Source: CALIKS01 sp964440295 (GTDB lineage Archaea > Thermoproteota > Nitrososphaeria_A > Caldarchaeales > Calditenuaceae). From it: a stretch of DNA of 31,113 nt. Below the pieces are notes generated by a model. The model did not search any database, had not been told where the DNA came from, and saw nothing but the letters and a program-made list of their open reading frames with translations. Position 1 is the stretch's first letter. The number at the start of each line of letters is the position of its first letter. This document shows, one piece after another, positions 8,725 through 16,011 of this stretch. Location of the stretch: assembly GCA_964440295.1 (NCBI GenBank), contig CAYTRT010000016.1:1-31113 (forward strand), written 5' to 3'. The position numbers were made by a program, and so were the translations under genes.

Positions 8725-9249
8725 TTGAGTCAAGACGGGCCTAAATGCCCACTAGACATTACTCCCGGAATGGTTGCGGGGCTCCTCGAGGTTGTCGGCC
8801 TCTTCAAGGGCAGGGTTGACCTAGCCCAGCTGTCAAAGGAGGTCGGGATGGAGCTAGGCCACTTGCTGAGGGTCGTCGAAACAGCCGAGGCGCTGGGACT
8901 GATAAGCGTCGTTGACGGCGACGTCCAGATCACTCAGAGTGGCTTGGGATTCTCGCGGAAGCTCTCAACAGGCAAGATAAAGATACTCTCCGAGCTAGTG
9001 GAGAGGGTCGAGCCGTTCAGGTCGATCATTCAGTTCGTAGCATCGAGAAATGAGCCTGTCACAGTTGAGGAGATAAACGCCGCGGTCAAGCTGTGCGAGC
9101 ACGACGAGGAGCAGCTCGAGAGGCTCAGGACGTTCATAATTGACTGGCTGGTCATGACCGGCTGGCTGGAGTATGACGGCGAGGCGAGGGCCTTCAAGCT
9201 AAAGCGTAAGAGACCAGCTAAGAGTGCTATCCCTAGCTCACAAGGGTGA
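8725..9249 (+). CDS. AAA_assoc_C domain protein
   Basis: A 174-residue protein matching the AAA-associated C-terminal domain (AAA_assoc_C), which in many prokaryotes is fused to or encoded beside nitrate/sulfonate-type ABC ATPases. Seen here: a winged-helix-like first half (about 12-75) with LGLISVVDGDVQITQSGLGF, and a C-terminal helix with FIIDWLVMTGWLEYD. Start is TTG at 8725; ccaaattaatatatg about 30 nt upstream is the likely TATA region. It is convergent with the ABC ATPase gene and overlaps it by 17 nt at the 3' ends, so the two are linked by position but not co-transcribed. A regulator or assembly factor for the transporter is plausible. Confidence 0.75.
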   Translation: MSQDGPKCPLDITPGMVAGLLEVVGLFKGRVDLAQLSKEVGMELGHLLRVVETAEALGLISVVDGDVQITQSGLGFSRKLSTGKIKILSELVERVEPFRSIIQFVASRNEPVTVEEINAAVKLCEHDEEQLERLRTFIIDWLVMTGWLEYDGEARAFKLKRKRPAKSAIPSSQG

Positions 9250-10015
9250 AGATCTCGTCGACGTAATGGTAGAACTCCTCGGACTTCCTGTTCCGTGGAC
9301 GCTCCAGCTCAATCTTTATCTCCGCTATGATCTCCGCTGGCCTGCCCTTCAGCACTAAGACCCTGTCTGAGAGCTGGACAACGTCCTCTATGCTGTGCGA
9401 GACCATCACTACTGAGGCAGGCGGGAGGCTTGAGTCTAGCCACATGTACTCGACCTCTCTACTCAGGTTTATCGCGGTCAGGGGGTCGAGGTTGCTGAAC
9501 GGCTCGTCAAGGAGTAGGACGTCTGGGCTCGTTACGAGGGCTCTCGCCAGCGCTACTCTCTGCTTCATCCCCCCACTTAGCTCTGCTGGGTATGCTGACT
9601 CGAAGCCCCTCAGCCCGACGAGGTCGATGAAAAGCGACGTCTTCTCCCTCTTCTCTAAGTCAGTCATTTCTCTCCTCGACGAGACGGCGAGGTAGACGTT
9701 TTCCCAGACGGAGAGCCAAGGAATTAGTGTCGGGCTTTGATACATCATCGATATTCTAGGCGTGGGGCCTTTCAGCTCCTCTCCCCTGAAGATTACTTTT
9801 CCAGAGGAGGGCTTGGCCAGGCCTGCCATTATTCTGAGGAGCGTGGTCTTCCCGCAGCCGCTCGGGCCGACGATTCCCAGAAACTCCGCGTAGTGGACTG
9901 AGAGGTTGATGTTGTTGAATATCGGCAGCGTCCTGCCGGCTCTTAGCTTGTGCTCAAACTTGACGCCAATCAGGTTTAGTATCGGCTCCATCGTTGTCAT
10001 TCCCTTACTCGTCAT
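9233..10015 (-). CDS. ABC transporter ATPase (nitrate/sulfonate/bicarbonate type)
   Basis: A 260-residue ABC ATPase with every catalytic motif: Walker A GPSGCGKTT, Q-loop MYQSP, signature LSGGMKQR, Walker B VLLLDEPF, D-loop SNLDP and switch His in VSHS. It resembles the SsuB/NrtD/TauB group. It begins 3 nt after the stop of the double permease gene, with GGAG in that junction as ribosome-binding site, so both form one operon. It powers the neighbouring permease at the membrane. The substrate is not identifiable; no binding protein is encoded nearby. Confidence 0.9.
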   Translation of the reverse strand: MTSKGMTTMEPILNLIGVKFEHKLRAGRTLPIFNNINLSVHYAEFLGIVGPSGCGKTTLLRIMAGLAKPSSGKVIFRGEELKGPTPRISMMYQSPTLIPWLSVWENVYLAVSSRREMTDLEKREKTSLFIDLVGLRGFESAYPAELSGGMKQRVALARALVTSPDVLLLDEPFSNLDPLTAINLSREVEYMWLDSSLPPASVVMVSHSIEDVVQLSDRVLVLKGRPAEIIAEIKIELERPRNRKSEEFYHYVDEIFTLVS

Positions 10016-10018
10016 TCC

Positions 10019-11599
10019 TTACTCCCTCACCATCTGTATCGCCCTGTCATAGAGTGGGCGCCAGATGAACCTGTTAAAAGCTACGACTATCGCGGTCATG
10101 AAGAATACAATGACTGCTATGCCATAGACCGAGCCCATCTCGGTGTACTGCGATAGTAGCTTTCCAAGTCCGGGTAGAGGTGTCTCGAAGACCAGTCCCC
10201 CAATGACGAGGCGCTCAGCAACTACGAGCGTGTTCCATGCCCCTCCAGTAGCGGTGATTAGCCCAGTCACGAGCGAGGGCATCGCAAACGGAACAAATAT
10301 CATGAACAACTCCTTCAGTCTTCCAAGCTTGTAGCTCTGTGAGAGCTCGCGATACTCTGTCGGAATTCTCAGGAATCCACCGACGATTGAGTAAAAAATG
10401 TACCACTGAGTTCCTAGAAGTATTAGAAGTATAGAGCCAGCCTCCACGAGCATGCTGGATGACAGGAAAGCATTGGCTATCAATGGGAAGAAAATTGGGG
10501 CAGGTATCGATGCAACTATCTGTATTAATGGGAGGGCGTATCTCTTGAGATTGTCATTCTTAGCAATCACGTAGGCAACAGGTATCGACCATGATAAAGA
10601 TATGATAAGAGCGACGGCAATTCTAACAAAGGACATACCGGCCGCGTCTAACAGATTGATAATGCCTGCTTCGCCGGCCGCTGCTGATAGCTCCGCTAAG
10701 ACTCTGGGTAGATCGCTTATGTAGCCAGAAGAGACTGTCAAGAAAAATATCGCAGCGGCACTAAGCGCCATTATCAATAAGAAGCGCTGAATATGCCTAG
10801 CCATATGTCCCACGTTTACAAAGTTGCTCGGAAAATGGAGTTGGACGCTAACCGTCGGCATACGGGTCTTGACCATGGTGAGAATTCTCCTAATCGGGCC
10901 GAGCCTGACAGTGATGACTGGTCCCCTTGGAGCTGCTACTGCCTCAAACTTGTATTTTTCAGACCAAGCAATCAATGGGTTAATCACCAGTCCGAACACG
11001 AGGACTATGCTCAGGGACAGGACGCCGATTGACATGACTATTCCAAAGACATCGCCACGCCCAACGTAGCTAGATATTAGAGACCCCACTCCCTTTACGG
11101 CTACTTCTTTTTCGCCAAACGAGATGATCTCGCTGGCAGTGAGGAAGTATAGGCCATTCGCTATTGAGGGCGGGAGCTGAGAGACTATTCTCGGAATACA
11201 GGCAGGAACTATGATTTGGCGAAGCCTCCTCGAGATGCTTAGGTCGACTATTCGAGAAACGTCGTAGAGCTCCGGCGGAATAGCCCTAACCGCCTCATAT
11301 ACACCAAAAGCCATGTTCCAGAAAGTTGAGGTAAAGATTAGGAAAACCGAGGCAAGTTCCGGGCCCAGAATCGGGCTTAAAGATATGAAGAAATAAACAG
11401 CGATTGGGAAGAAGCCTAGAATGGGGACGCTCTGGAGGACGTCAAGCACGGGTAGTACTACTCGTTCCACGTTTCTGTTGAGCCCGGAGGGAATGCCGAC
11501 GAGTAGGGACATGGCTACCGAGAGGAGGAGCGCAGCTCCAAGCCTCATCCATGACAGGGACAACGCAGTGGCTATCTCTATTAGCCCCTCGATAGCCAA
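10019..11599 (-). CDS. ABC permease, two fused BPD_transp domains
   Basis: A 526-residue membrane protein holding two binding-protein-dependent permease domains in tandem (about 1-215 and 270-520), each with around six hydrophobic segments and an EAA-like loop: VYEAVRAIPPELYDVSRIVD in the first, FLRIPTEYRELSQSYKLG in the second. One polypeptide could therefore form the whole transmembrane channel. Start is TTG at 11599, with a TATA-like aagtatattataatc (about 11630-11645) upstream. It is the promoter-proximal gene of the operon. The lack of an adjacent solute-binding protein is unusual for an importer of this class. Confidence 0.87.
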   Translation of the reverse strand: MAIEGLIEIATALSLSWMRLGAALLLSVAMSLLVGIPSGLNRNVERVVLPVLDVLQSVPILGFFPIAVYFFISLSPILGPELASVFLIFTSTFWNMAFGVYEAVRAIPPELYDVSRIVDLSISRRLRQIIVPACIPRIVSQLPPSIANGLYFLTASEIISFGEKEVAVKGVGSLISSYVGRGDVFGIVMSIGVLSLSIVLVFGLVINPLIAWSEKYKFEAVAAPRGPVITVRLGPIRRILTMVKTRMPTVSVQLHFPSNFVNVGHMARHIQRFLLIMALSAAAIFFLTVSSGYISDLPRVLAELSAAAGEAGIINLLDAAGMSFVRIAVALIISLSWSIPVAYVIAKNDNLKRYALPLIQIVASIPAPIFFPLIANAFLSSSMLVEAGSILLILLGTQWYIFYSIVGGFLRIPTEYRELSQSYKLGRLKELFMIFVPFAMPSLVTGLITATGGAWNTLVVAERLVIGGLVFETPLPGLGKLLSQYTEMGSVYGIAVIVFFMTAIVVAFNRFIWRPLYDRAIQMVRE

Positions 11600-11657
11600 G
11601 CCTCAACACTGACTAAAGGTACAATTCATTGATTATAATATACTTAACCAAGTTTTC

Positions 11658-12629
11658 TTACTTGAGCTCCTTAAGCATTTGTTCAACACAGAACCTAGGA
11701 AAATCTCTGAGGAGGGGTCTAAACTCCTCCTTGACTTCCATCGAATCGACGACCTTGTCAGTCTCCTCGTAGCACTCCTTTACTAGCTCGGTGATGTACG
11801 AATAGAACTTACTTGACTGCTGGATAATCTCTAAGAAACGGAGCAGCCTTCCCGATCTAAGAGCGATGTATCCCTTCCTGATGAGTTCATCGATGTTCCT
11901 AAGCCTCAGAACCACCCTGACGAGCCCCCTGTTACGCCTGAGCTCTACGTAGTCATCCGCCAGCTGATAGACTGTGCCCACAAGTAGTCCATACTTCTTT
12001 GCGAGCTGCCTATTCCTATCTGAGCAGCCGGCAAGCACGGCGGCTGACTCAGCGCCAGCGGCGAAGAGCGAAGCAGTCTTCTCCTGAATAATCTTGAGGT
12101 AGAGCATCTTCGCTGGAGGAGTCGACGAGAAGACTTCCTCCAAGACGCCGAACGAAGCATTTTCCCAAGCATCTAGGAACAACCTAGTAATCTCTACTCC
12201 CTTCTCCAGCACGGTGCGGAACGCGGTGTTTATAATTCTATGACCCTGAATGACTGCCCGCCCAATTCCAACCTGCCGCCAAAGCGCGGGCTTCCCCCGC
12301 CTGTAGTAGTCCCAGTCAATTATGTCGTCGTGGACTAGGCTAGCGTTATGCGCGAGCTCGAGGGCATAGGCGACATCGAGCGCAGACTCCCTGTCCCTCC
12401 CTCCTAATGCGTCGAAGACAAGCATCAACAATAGCGGCCTAAGTCTCTTACCTCCCTTGATGGTCTCACTCAGCAAGTATCCATCCGGGCTCTCCCTAGT
12501 CTTCCTCGCGAACCACTCGTCCAGCTCCCTCTTCCTCTCTGAAAGATATTCGACGAGGCTCAGCGATGGATATATCAGCAAACTGACCCAGCCAGCTATA
12601 GAATATGGATCAATCTTGATTTTAAACAT
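11658..12629 (-). CDS. Polyprenyl diphosphate synthase (GGPP synthase-like)
   Basis: A 323-residue trans-prenyltransferase; in archaea these make geranylgeranyl or longer diphosphates for ether-lipid and quinone side chains. Visible motifs are KGGKRLRP, the first Asp-rich motif DDIIDWDYYRRGK, and YQLADDYVE where the second Asp-rich motif belongs. The second motif ends in Glu instead of the usual third Asp. Small residues (Ala, Ser) lie just before the first motif, which usually permits C20 or longer chains. It starts 26 nt after the thioredoxin gene on the same strand. The family call is strong; chain length is uncertain. Confidence 0.85.
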   Translation of the reverse strand: MFKIKIDPYSIAGWVSLLIYPSLSLVEYLSERKRELDEWFARKTRESPDGYLLSETIKGGKRLRPLLLMLVFDALGGRDRESALDVAYALELAHNASLVHDDIIDWDYYRRGKPALWRQVGIGRAVIQGHRIINTAFRTVLEKGVEITRLFLDAWENASFGVLEEVFSSTPPAKMLYLKIIQEKTASLFAAGAESAAVLAGCSDRNRQLAKKYGLLVGTVYQLADDYVELRRNRGLVRVVLRLRNIDELIRKGYIALRSGRLLRFLEIIQQSSKFYSYITELVKECYEETDKVVDSMEVKEEFRPLLRDFPRFCVEQMLKELK

Positions 12630-12655
12630 TAACGAACGGCTCAGCCCTTAAAACT

Positions 12656-13087
12656 TCACGAGAGGTACCTCATTATCAGCGCCTTTAGCCTAGATTTCGG
12701 CATGGCGCCCACGGCCACGTCTACCGGCCTGCCGTTCTTAAACACGATGAGGGTCGGTATACTCATTATGCCGAACCTGCCAGCGGTCTGTGGGTTCTGG
12801 TCGACGTTGAGCTTTCCGAAGACGACTTTGCCAGCCATCTCGCTCGCGAGCTCCTTGATTACGGGCGCCATGAATCTACAGGGCATGCACCAATCAGCCC
12901 AGAAGTCAACCACCACCAACGGATAGCGAGATATAAACTTCTCGAAATTATCGTCCGAGACGTCGACGGGCTCAGAGGGATACGTTGCAGCCTTCATGTC
13001 TGTTTGGCTCTCTTTCATAAGCTCGCGGAGCTTTTTCTGCACTATGCGCTCGAGCTCAGAATCGTCCGTCCCAGACACAGTATTCAT
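12656..13087 (-). CDS. Thioredoxin-like protein
   Basis: A thioredoxin-fold protein of about 143 residues. It has the active site WADWCMPCRFMAP and the cis-Pro region IMSIPTLIVFKNG. A charged N-terminal extension of about 45 residues precedes the fold. The frame is open to 13126, but the upstream ATGs there would lie in or before a TATA element (rc gttatataat, 13101-13110), so ATG 13087 is preferred; GTG 13078 is also possible. It acts as a cytoplasmic disulfide reductant. It is divergent from the exonuclease gene and upstream of the polyprenyl synthase. Confidence 0.87.
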   Translation of the reverse strand: MNTVSGTDDSELERIVQKKLRELMKESQTDMKAATYPSEPVDVSDDNFEKFISRYPLVVVDFWADWCMPCRFMAPVIKELASEMAGKVVFGKLNVDQNPQTAGRFGIMSIPTLIVFKNGRPVDVAVGAMPKSRLKALIMRYLS

Positions 13088-13100
13088 TAATGGCCGAGCC

Positions 13101-13110
13101 ATTATATAAC
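13101..13110 (-). promoter_or_regulatory. TATA box of the thioredoxin gene
   Basis: Minus-strand gttatataat, centred about 19 nt before ATG 13087 and 27 nt before GTG 13078. It decides against the longer reading that starts at 13126. Confidence 0.45.
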
Positions 13111-13221
13111 TGATACACATACACAACTAAGCAGGTAGGAGGCGAAAAATACTTGAGAGGGACGAGTCCGATGCTGGAGAACATGCTTGGGCAAGGCCGG
13201 TAAAGGATAATTAATCCACTC

Positions 13222-13800
13222 ATGGATATTGAGGGTGAATTGAGCCTCAAGCCATGCGTCTACGTGCTCGACATAGAGACAACGAGCCTCCACGCCGACA
13301 CGGGACAAGTAGTATGTATCGGGCTGGCGGACTACTTTGAGGGTAGGGATAAAGTAATCTTCGTTAAGAGTCCAGAGGACGAGAAGAGGTCTCTTAAAAT
13401 GTTTGTCGAGTTCTTCAGGCGTGTCAACATCTACTTCACTTGGGGTGGAATGAGCTTTGACGTTCCTTTCTTAGTGAGCAGGTGTGTCCGGCTTAGAATA
13501 GATCCATCATCGATGCTTGAGGCGAGACACATAGACCTGATGGAGATCGCTAGGAGCTACTTGAGGCTAAGCTCGAATAGCCTCCAATCAATCTCTAGAT
13601 ATCTAGACGTTAGAATGGCCGAGGAGTACGTCGGCGTCGATGTGCCAAGGCTCTACTCAGAGTATCTAGCGGGCAAGAAGGGACGTAGAGCAGTCATAAT
13701 CAATCACTGTAGGAACGACCTAAGGAGAATGCTTCTCGTTGCTAGGACTCTTAGGCCGCTCGTCCAGTCAATACACAGAGACCTCCCTAATCTATCTTGA
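13222..13800 (+). CDS. DEDD-family RNase H-like 3'-5' exonuclease
   Basis: A 192-residue RNase H-fold exonuclease of the PolB-exonuclease/YprB type. The acidic residues are visible in order: Asp and Glu in VLDIETTSL, Asp in TWGGMSFDVPFL, and the last Asp in NHCRNDLRRML with His four residues before it, making it DEDDh-like. ARHIDLMEIARSYL and SLQSISRYLDV fill the middle as in this family. The protein has no polymerase or helicase part. The 3' end overlaps the convergent small gene by 14 nt. The nucleic-acid substrate is unknown. Confidence 0.78.
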   Translation: MDIEGELSLKPCVYVLDIETTSLHADTGQVVCIGLADYFEGRDKVIFVKSPEDEKRSLKMFVEFFRRVNIYFTWGGMSFDVPFLVSRCVRLRIDPSSMLEARHIDLMEIARSYLRLSSNSLQSISRYLDVRMAEEYVGVDVPRLYSEYLAGKKGRRAVIINHCRNDLRRMLLVARTLRPLVQSIHRDLPNLS

Positions 13801-13951
13801 TGCCCCTCTCCTCGAGTGCCTTCTTTATTTTCTGCACCTCGACCTTGAGCAGCTGTAATTCGCGTACTAGGTGCTCAATGTCTGAGGGCATTATCGGCGA
13901 GGGGCCCCTCAGCCTCTCCCAGTAGAGGTCCTCTCTCCTAAAGATTGCCAT
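13787..13951 (-). CDS. Small coiled-coil protein (hypothetical, 54 aa)
   Basis: A 54-residue hypothetical protein. Its C-terminal 35 residues form a charged amphipathic helix with leucine spacing (IEHLVRELQLLKVEVQKIKK), probably a coiled coil; a short basic stretch precedes it. The frame is open to 14014, but ATG 13951 is chosen because atatatat (13975-13982) is centred 27 nt upstream, matching a leaderless transcript. It converges with the exonuclease gene with a 14-nt overlap. No family was recognised. Confidence 0.55.
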   Translation of the reverse strand: MAIFRREDLYWERLRGPSPIMPSDIEHLVRELQLLKVEVQKIKKALEERGIKID

Positions 13952-13974
13952 GAATGAAAGCTGCGTCTTCAGGC

Positions 13975-13982
13975 ATATATAT
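13975..13982 (-). promoter_or_regulatory. TATA box of the 54-aa gene
   Basis: atatatat centred 27 nt before ATG 13951; it sets the start of the small coiled-coil gene. Confidence 0.45.
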
Positions 13983-14145
13983 CTATGCCCCAACGCCCGA
14001 GAAGGTCTAGGCATATTCGAGGAAATATTAAAGAATCTTTAGGCATATCCAGTAATTCTAGAATATTTTATAAATTATTCGAAGATAGTGTTCTAAGTTC
14101 TAAATTCGTAACGTTTATTATCGGTCTGCGCTTAGCTCGAGTGGG

Positions 14146-14250
14146 ATGAATTCAGACGTGAGAAGGCGTGTCAGTCCGGGAATAATCCTTCTAGTCATTC
14201 TTCTCTTGAGCGAGCTCTCACTATTGATCTATCTCGGACTACTGCTGTGA
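14146..14250 (+). CDS. 34-aa single-pass membrane microprotein (hypothetical)
   Basis: An ATG-started ORF of 34 codons. The first ten residues are polar and basic (MNSDVRRRVS); the rest is almost entirely Ile/Leu/Val with one Glu, ending in YLGLLL. This matches one transmembrane helix with the basic N-terminus inside. A TATA-like cgtttattat (about 14112-14121) is centred about 30 nt before the ATG. The 3' end overlaps the hflX stop region by 12 nt, tail to tail. The function is unknown; the call rests on promoter position and clean membrane topology. Confidence 0.45.
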   Translation: MNSDVRRRVSPGIILLVILLLSELSLLIYLGLLL

Positions 14251-15526
14251 TTCTCTCCTGATTATTTTGAATCCTGACGGATTTGTAAGTCTCCTTATCT
14301 TCTCTGCTACTACTAGTGGTGCCTCTGCCTCTATCTCGATTGTGTTGTCTTGGTACTGGAGGTCGATTACGCGTCCCCTAAGATATGTCTGCTGGACTAG
14401 TCTCTTTGCCTCGTCACTGTAAGTGAGGCTTGCCCTAAAGGTCACGAAGTTGTTCAGGAACTGCGATATTAGTCGGTGAAGCTCGTCGATGTTGTCTCCC
14501 CTCTTAGCGGATATACTTATGACCGGATAGTTCTGGCCCAACTCTCTCTTGGCTGTCTCGATGTTAGTAGCAGGCGCTATGTCCATCTTGTTAAGGACTA
14601 GTACTATCGGCGTGCTGGTCACGCCTATCTGTCTCAGAATGCTGAGCGATGCGTCGAGCTTCTCCCTCAAGGTCTCGGCAGGCTCCGACGCATCCATGAC
14701 TAGCAGTATGAGGTCTGCCTCTGCTATCTCCATGAGCGTCGACATGAATGAAGATATGAGTAGTGTGGGCACGTTCTTTATGAATCCGACGGTGTCGGAG
14801 ACGTAGACTGGCTTACCGTCTATCCTAGTTATTCGCCGCTTTGTTGAGAGTGTCGTGAACATTTGGGGAGAGACCTCGAAGTTTGAGCTCGTGAGCGCGT
14901 TGAAAAGTGTGGTCTTCCCGGCGTTTGTGTAGCCTGCGAGGGAGATGATAGGTATTCCCTCTACTCTCCGCTGAATGTTTGCTCTGATCTTCTTGTTCTT
15001 TATCTCTTCAAGCTTCTCAGAGAGCTTGTGTATTCTTCTATTGATCTCCTCATAGTATACGTCTGCCTCGTATGCTCCAAGTCCATGGAAGCCTGGCTGC
15101 TCTCCGCGCTTTGCTAGCTTTACTTTTTCCTTGGCCCTTGGAAGCTCGTACTTGAGCTCCGCCAGCTTTATCTGGAGTTTAGCCTCGAGGTTTGAGGCGT
15201 GCTGAGTGAAGATCTCTAGTATGAGTTGTAGCCTAGTTATGACCTCGACTGAGAGTTCCTTTGCCAAGTTATATTCTTGGAGTGGCCTGAGCTCGTTCTC
15301 GAATATCACCTTGGTTATCCCGAGGCTCTTAACGGCCTGCTTAAGCTCGCCGAGCTTTGAGGGGCCTATGTTGTACTCCGGGTGAGGGTAGCGTCTCTGG
15401 AAGAGTCTATAGACTACCTCGTAGCCAGCCGTGTTGCAGAGCTCTTCAAGCTCGTCTAGGTTGGGCTCCTCCCATGGATACGCTCTGTGGACGATGGCTA
15501 CCCTGCCCCTCGTCTCTACTACTCAC
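14239..15526 (-). CDS. hflX: GTPase HflX (N-terminus needs a frameshift or odd start)
   Basis: HflX is a ribosome-associated GTPase. The G-domain motifs are GYTNAGKTT (G1), DTVGFI (G3), NKMD (G4) and SAKRGD (G5), preceded by the glycine-rich GFHGLGAYEAD and a coiled-coil pair. The first ATG/GTG/TTG in frame is GTG 15309, which would remove the HflX N-domain. That domain is nevertheless encoded in frame upstream: GRVAIVHRAYPWEEP, QRRYPHPEYNIGPSKLGELK. This frame opens after a TGA at 15523-15525 and has no ATG, GTG or TTG. GTG 15526 lies one base out of frame; dropping one G of GGGG (minus strand, 15506-15509) would join them. Alternatively GGTGA (15523-15527) is a ribosome-binding site for a non-canonical start such as ACG. 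It follows MBF1 by 44 nt. Confidence 0.82.
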
Positions 15527-15570
15527 CTGCTGCTCCTGAATAATCGATGTGCATAGCCTCTTTTAAACCG

Positions 15571-15954
15571 TTATTTCTCCTGCCTCGACTCTCTCAGGAG
15601 GTCGCCCAGCGTGACTCCCGAGGGCTTGGGTTTAGGAGGCTTAAAGAGCTCCTCCACCTCCTCCGACACCTCGACGAGTATCTTGACCTTCAGCGCCTTC
15701 TCAAGCTTCTTCGCCTGCTCAATCGTCGGCTTTAGCTCCTCGTTCTCTATTTTCTTGATGACTGAGGACTTGTCCTGTATCAGCGCTCCGAGCTCCTCCC
15801 TTGTTAGTCCGAGCCGCTCCCTGGCTTTCCTAATGATTTCGCCGTAGCCCTCTACGAAATCGTATCTCTCGACCCGTTCGACGATATTGGACTTCTGCTT
15901 AGGCCTAGTTGGCTGAGAAATGCGTGGATTAGTCCTGTCCTGAGGCGAGACCAC
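15571..15954 (-). CDS. MBF1-like HTH protein lacking the zinc ribbon
   Basis: A 127-residue protein whose core (about 35-95) is a Cro/C1-type helix-turn-helix of the archaeal MBF1 kind: YGEIIRKARERLGLTREELG, then IQDKSSVIKKIENEELKPTI. The C-terminal tail is Lys/Pro-rich and ends DLLRESRQEK. Archaeal MBF1 usually opens with a CxxC zinc ribbon; here the N-terminus has no cysteine. The GTG start is supported by gtatttatcc (15976-15985) centred 26 nt upstream, so a longer N-terminus is unlikely. MBF1 bridges TBP in eukaryotes and associates with the small ribosomal subunit in archaea. It leads an apparent operon with hflX. Confidence 0.8.
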   Translation of the reverse strand: MVSPQDRTNPRISQPTRPKQKSNIVERVERYDFVEGYGEIIRKARERLGLTREELGALIQDKSSVIKKIENEELKPTIEQAKKLEKALKVKILVEVSEEVEELFKPPKPKPSGVTLGDLLRESRQEK

Positions 15955-15975
15955 AGATATTATACTGCCTACCCC

Positions 15976-15985
15976 GTATTTATCC
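15976..15985 (-). promoter_or_regulatory. TATA box of the MBF1-hflX unit
   Basis: Minus-strand ggataaatac, centred 26 nt before GTG 15954. It supports a leaderless MBF1 message and therefore the ribbonless N-terminus. Confidence 0.5.
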
Positions 15986-16011
15986 TAATCTATTCAATCG
16001 GTTATTTGTGC

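Noticed and set aside
13171..13203. 10-codon ORF (MLENMLGQGR) 24 nt after a TATA-like element, before the exonuclease gene
   Set aside because: Too short to separate from chance; no stem-loop or attenuator partner seen.
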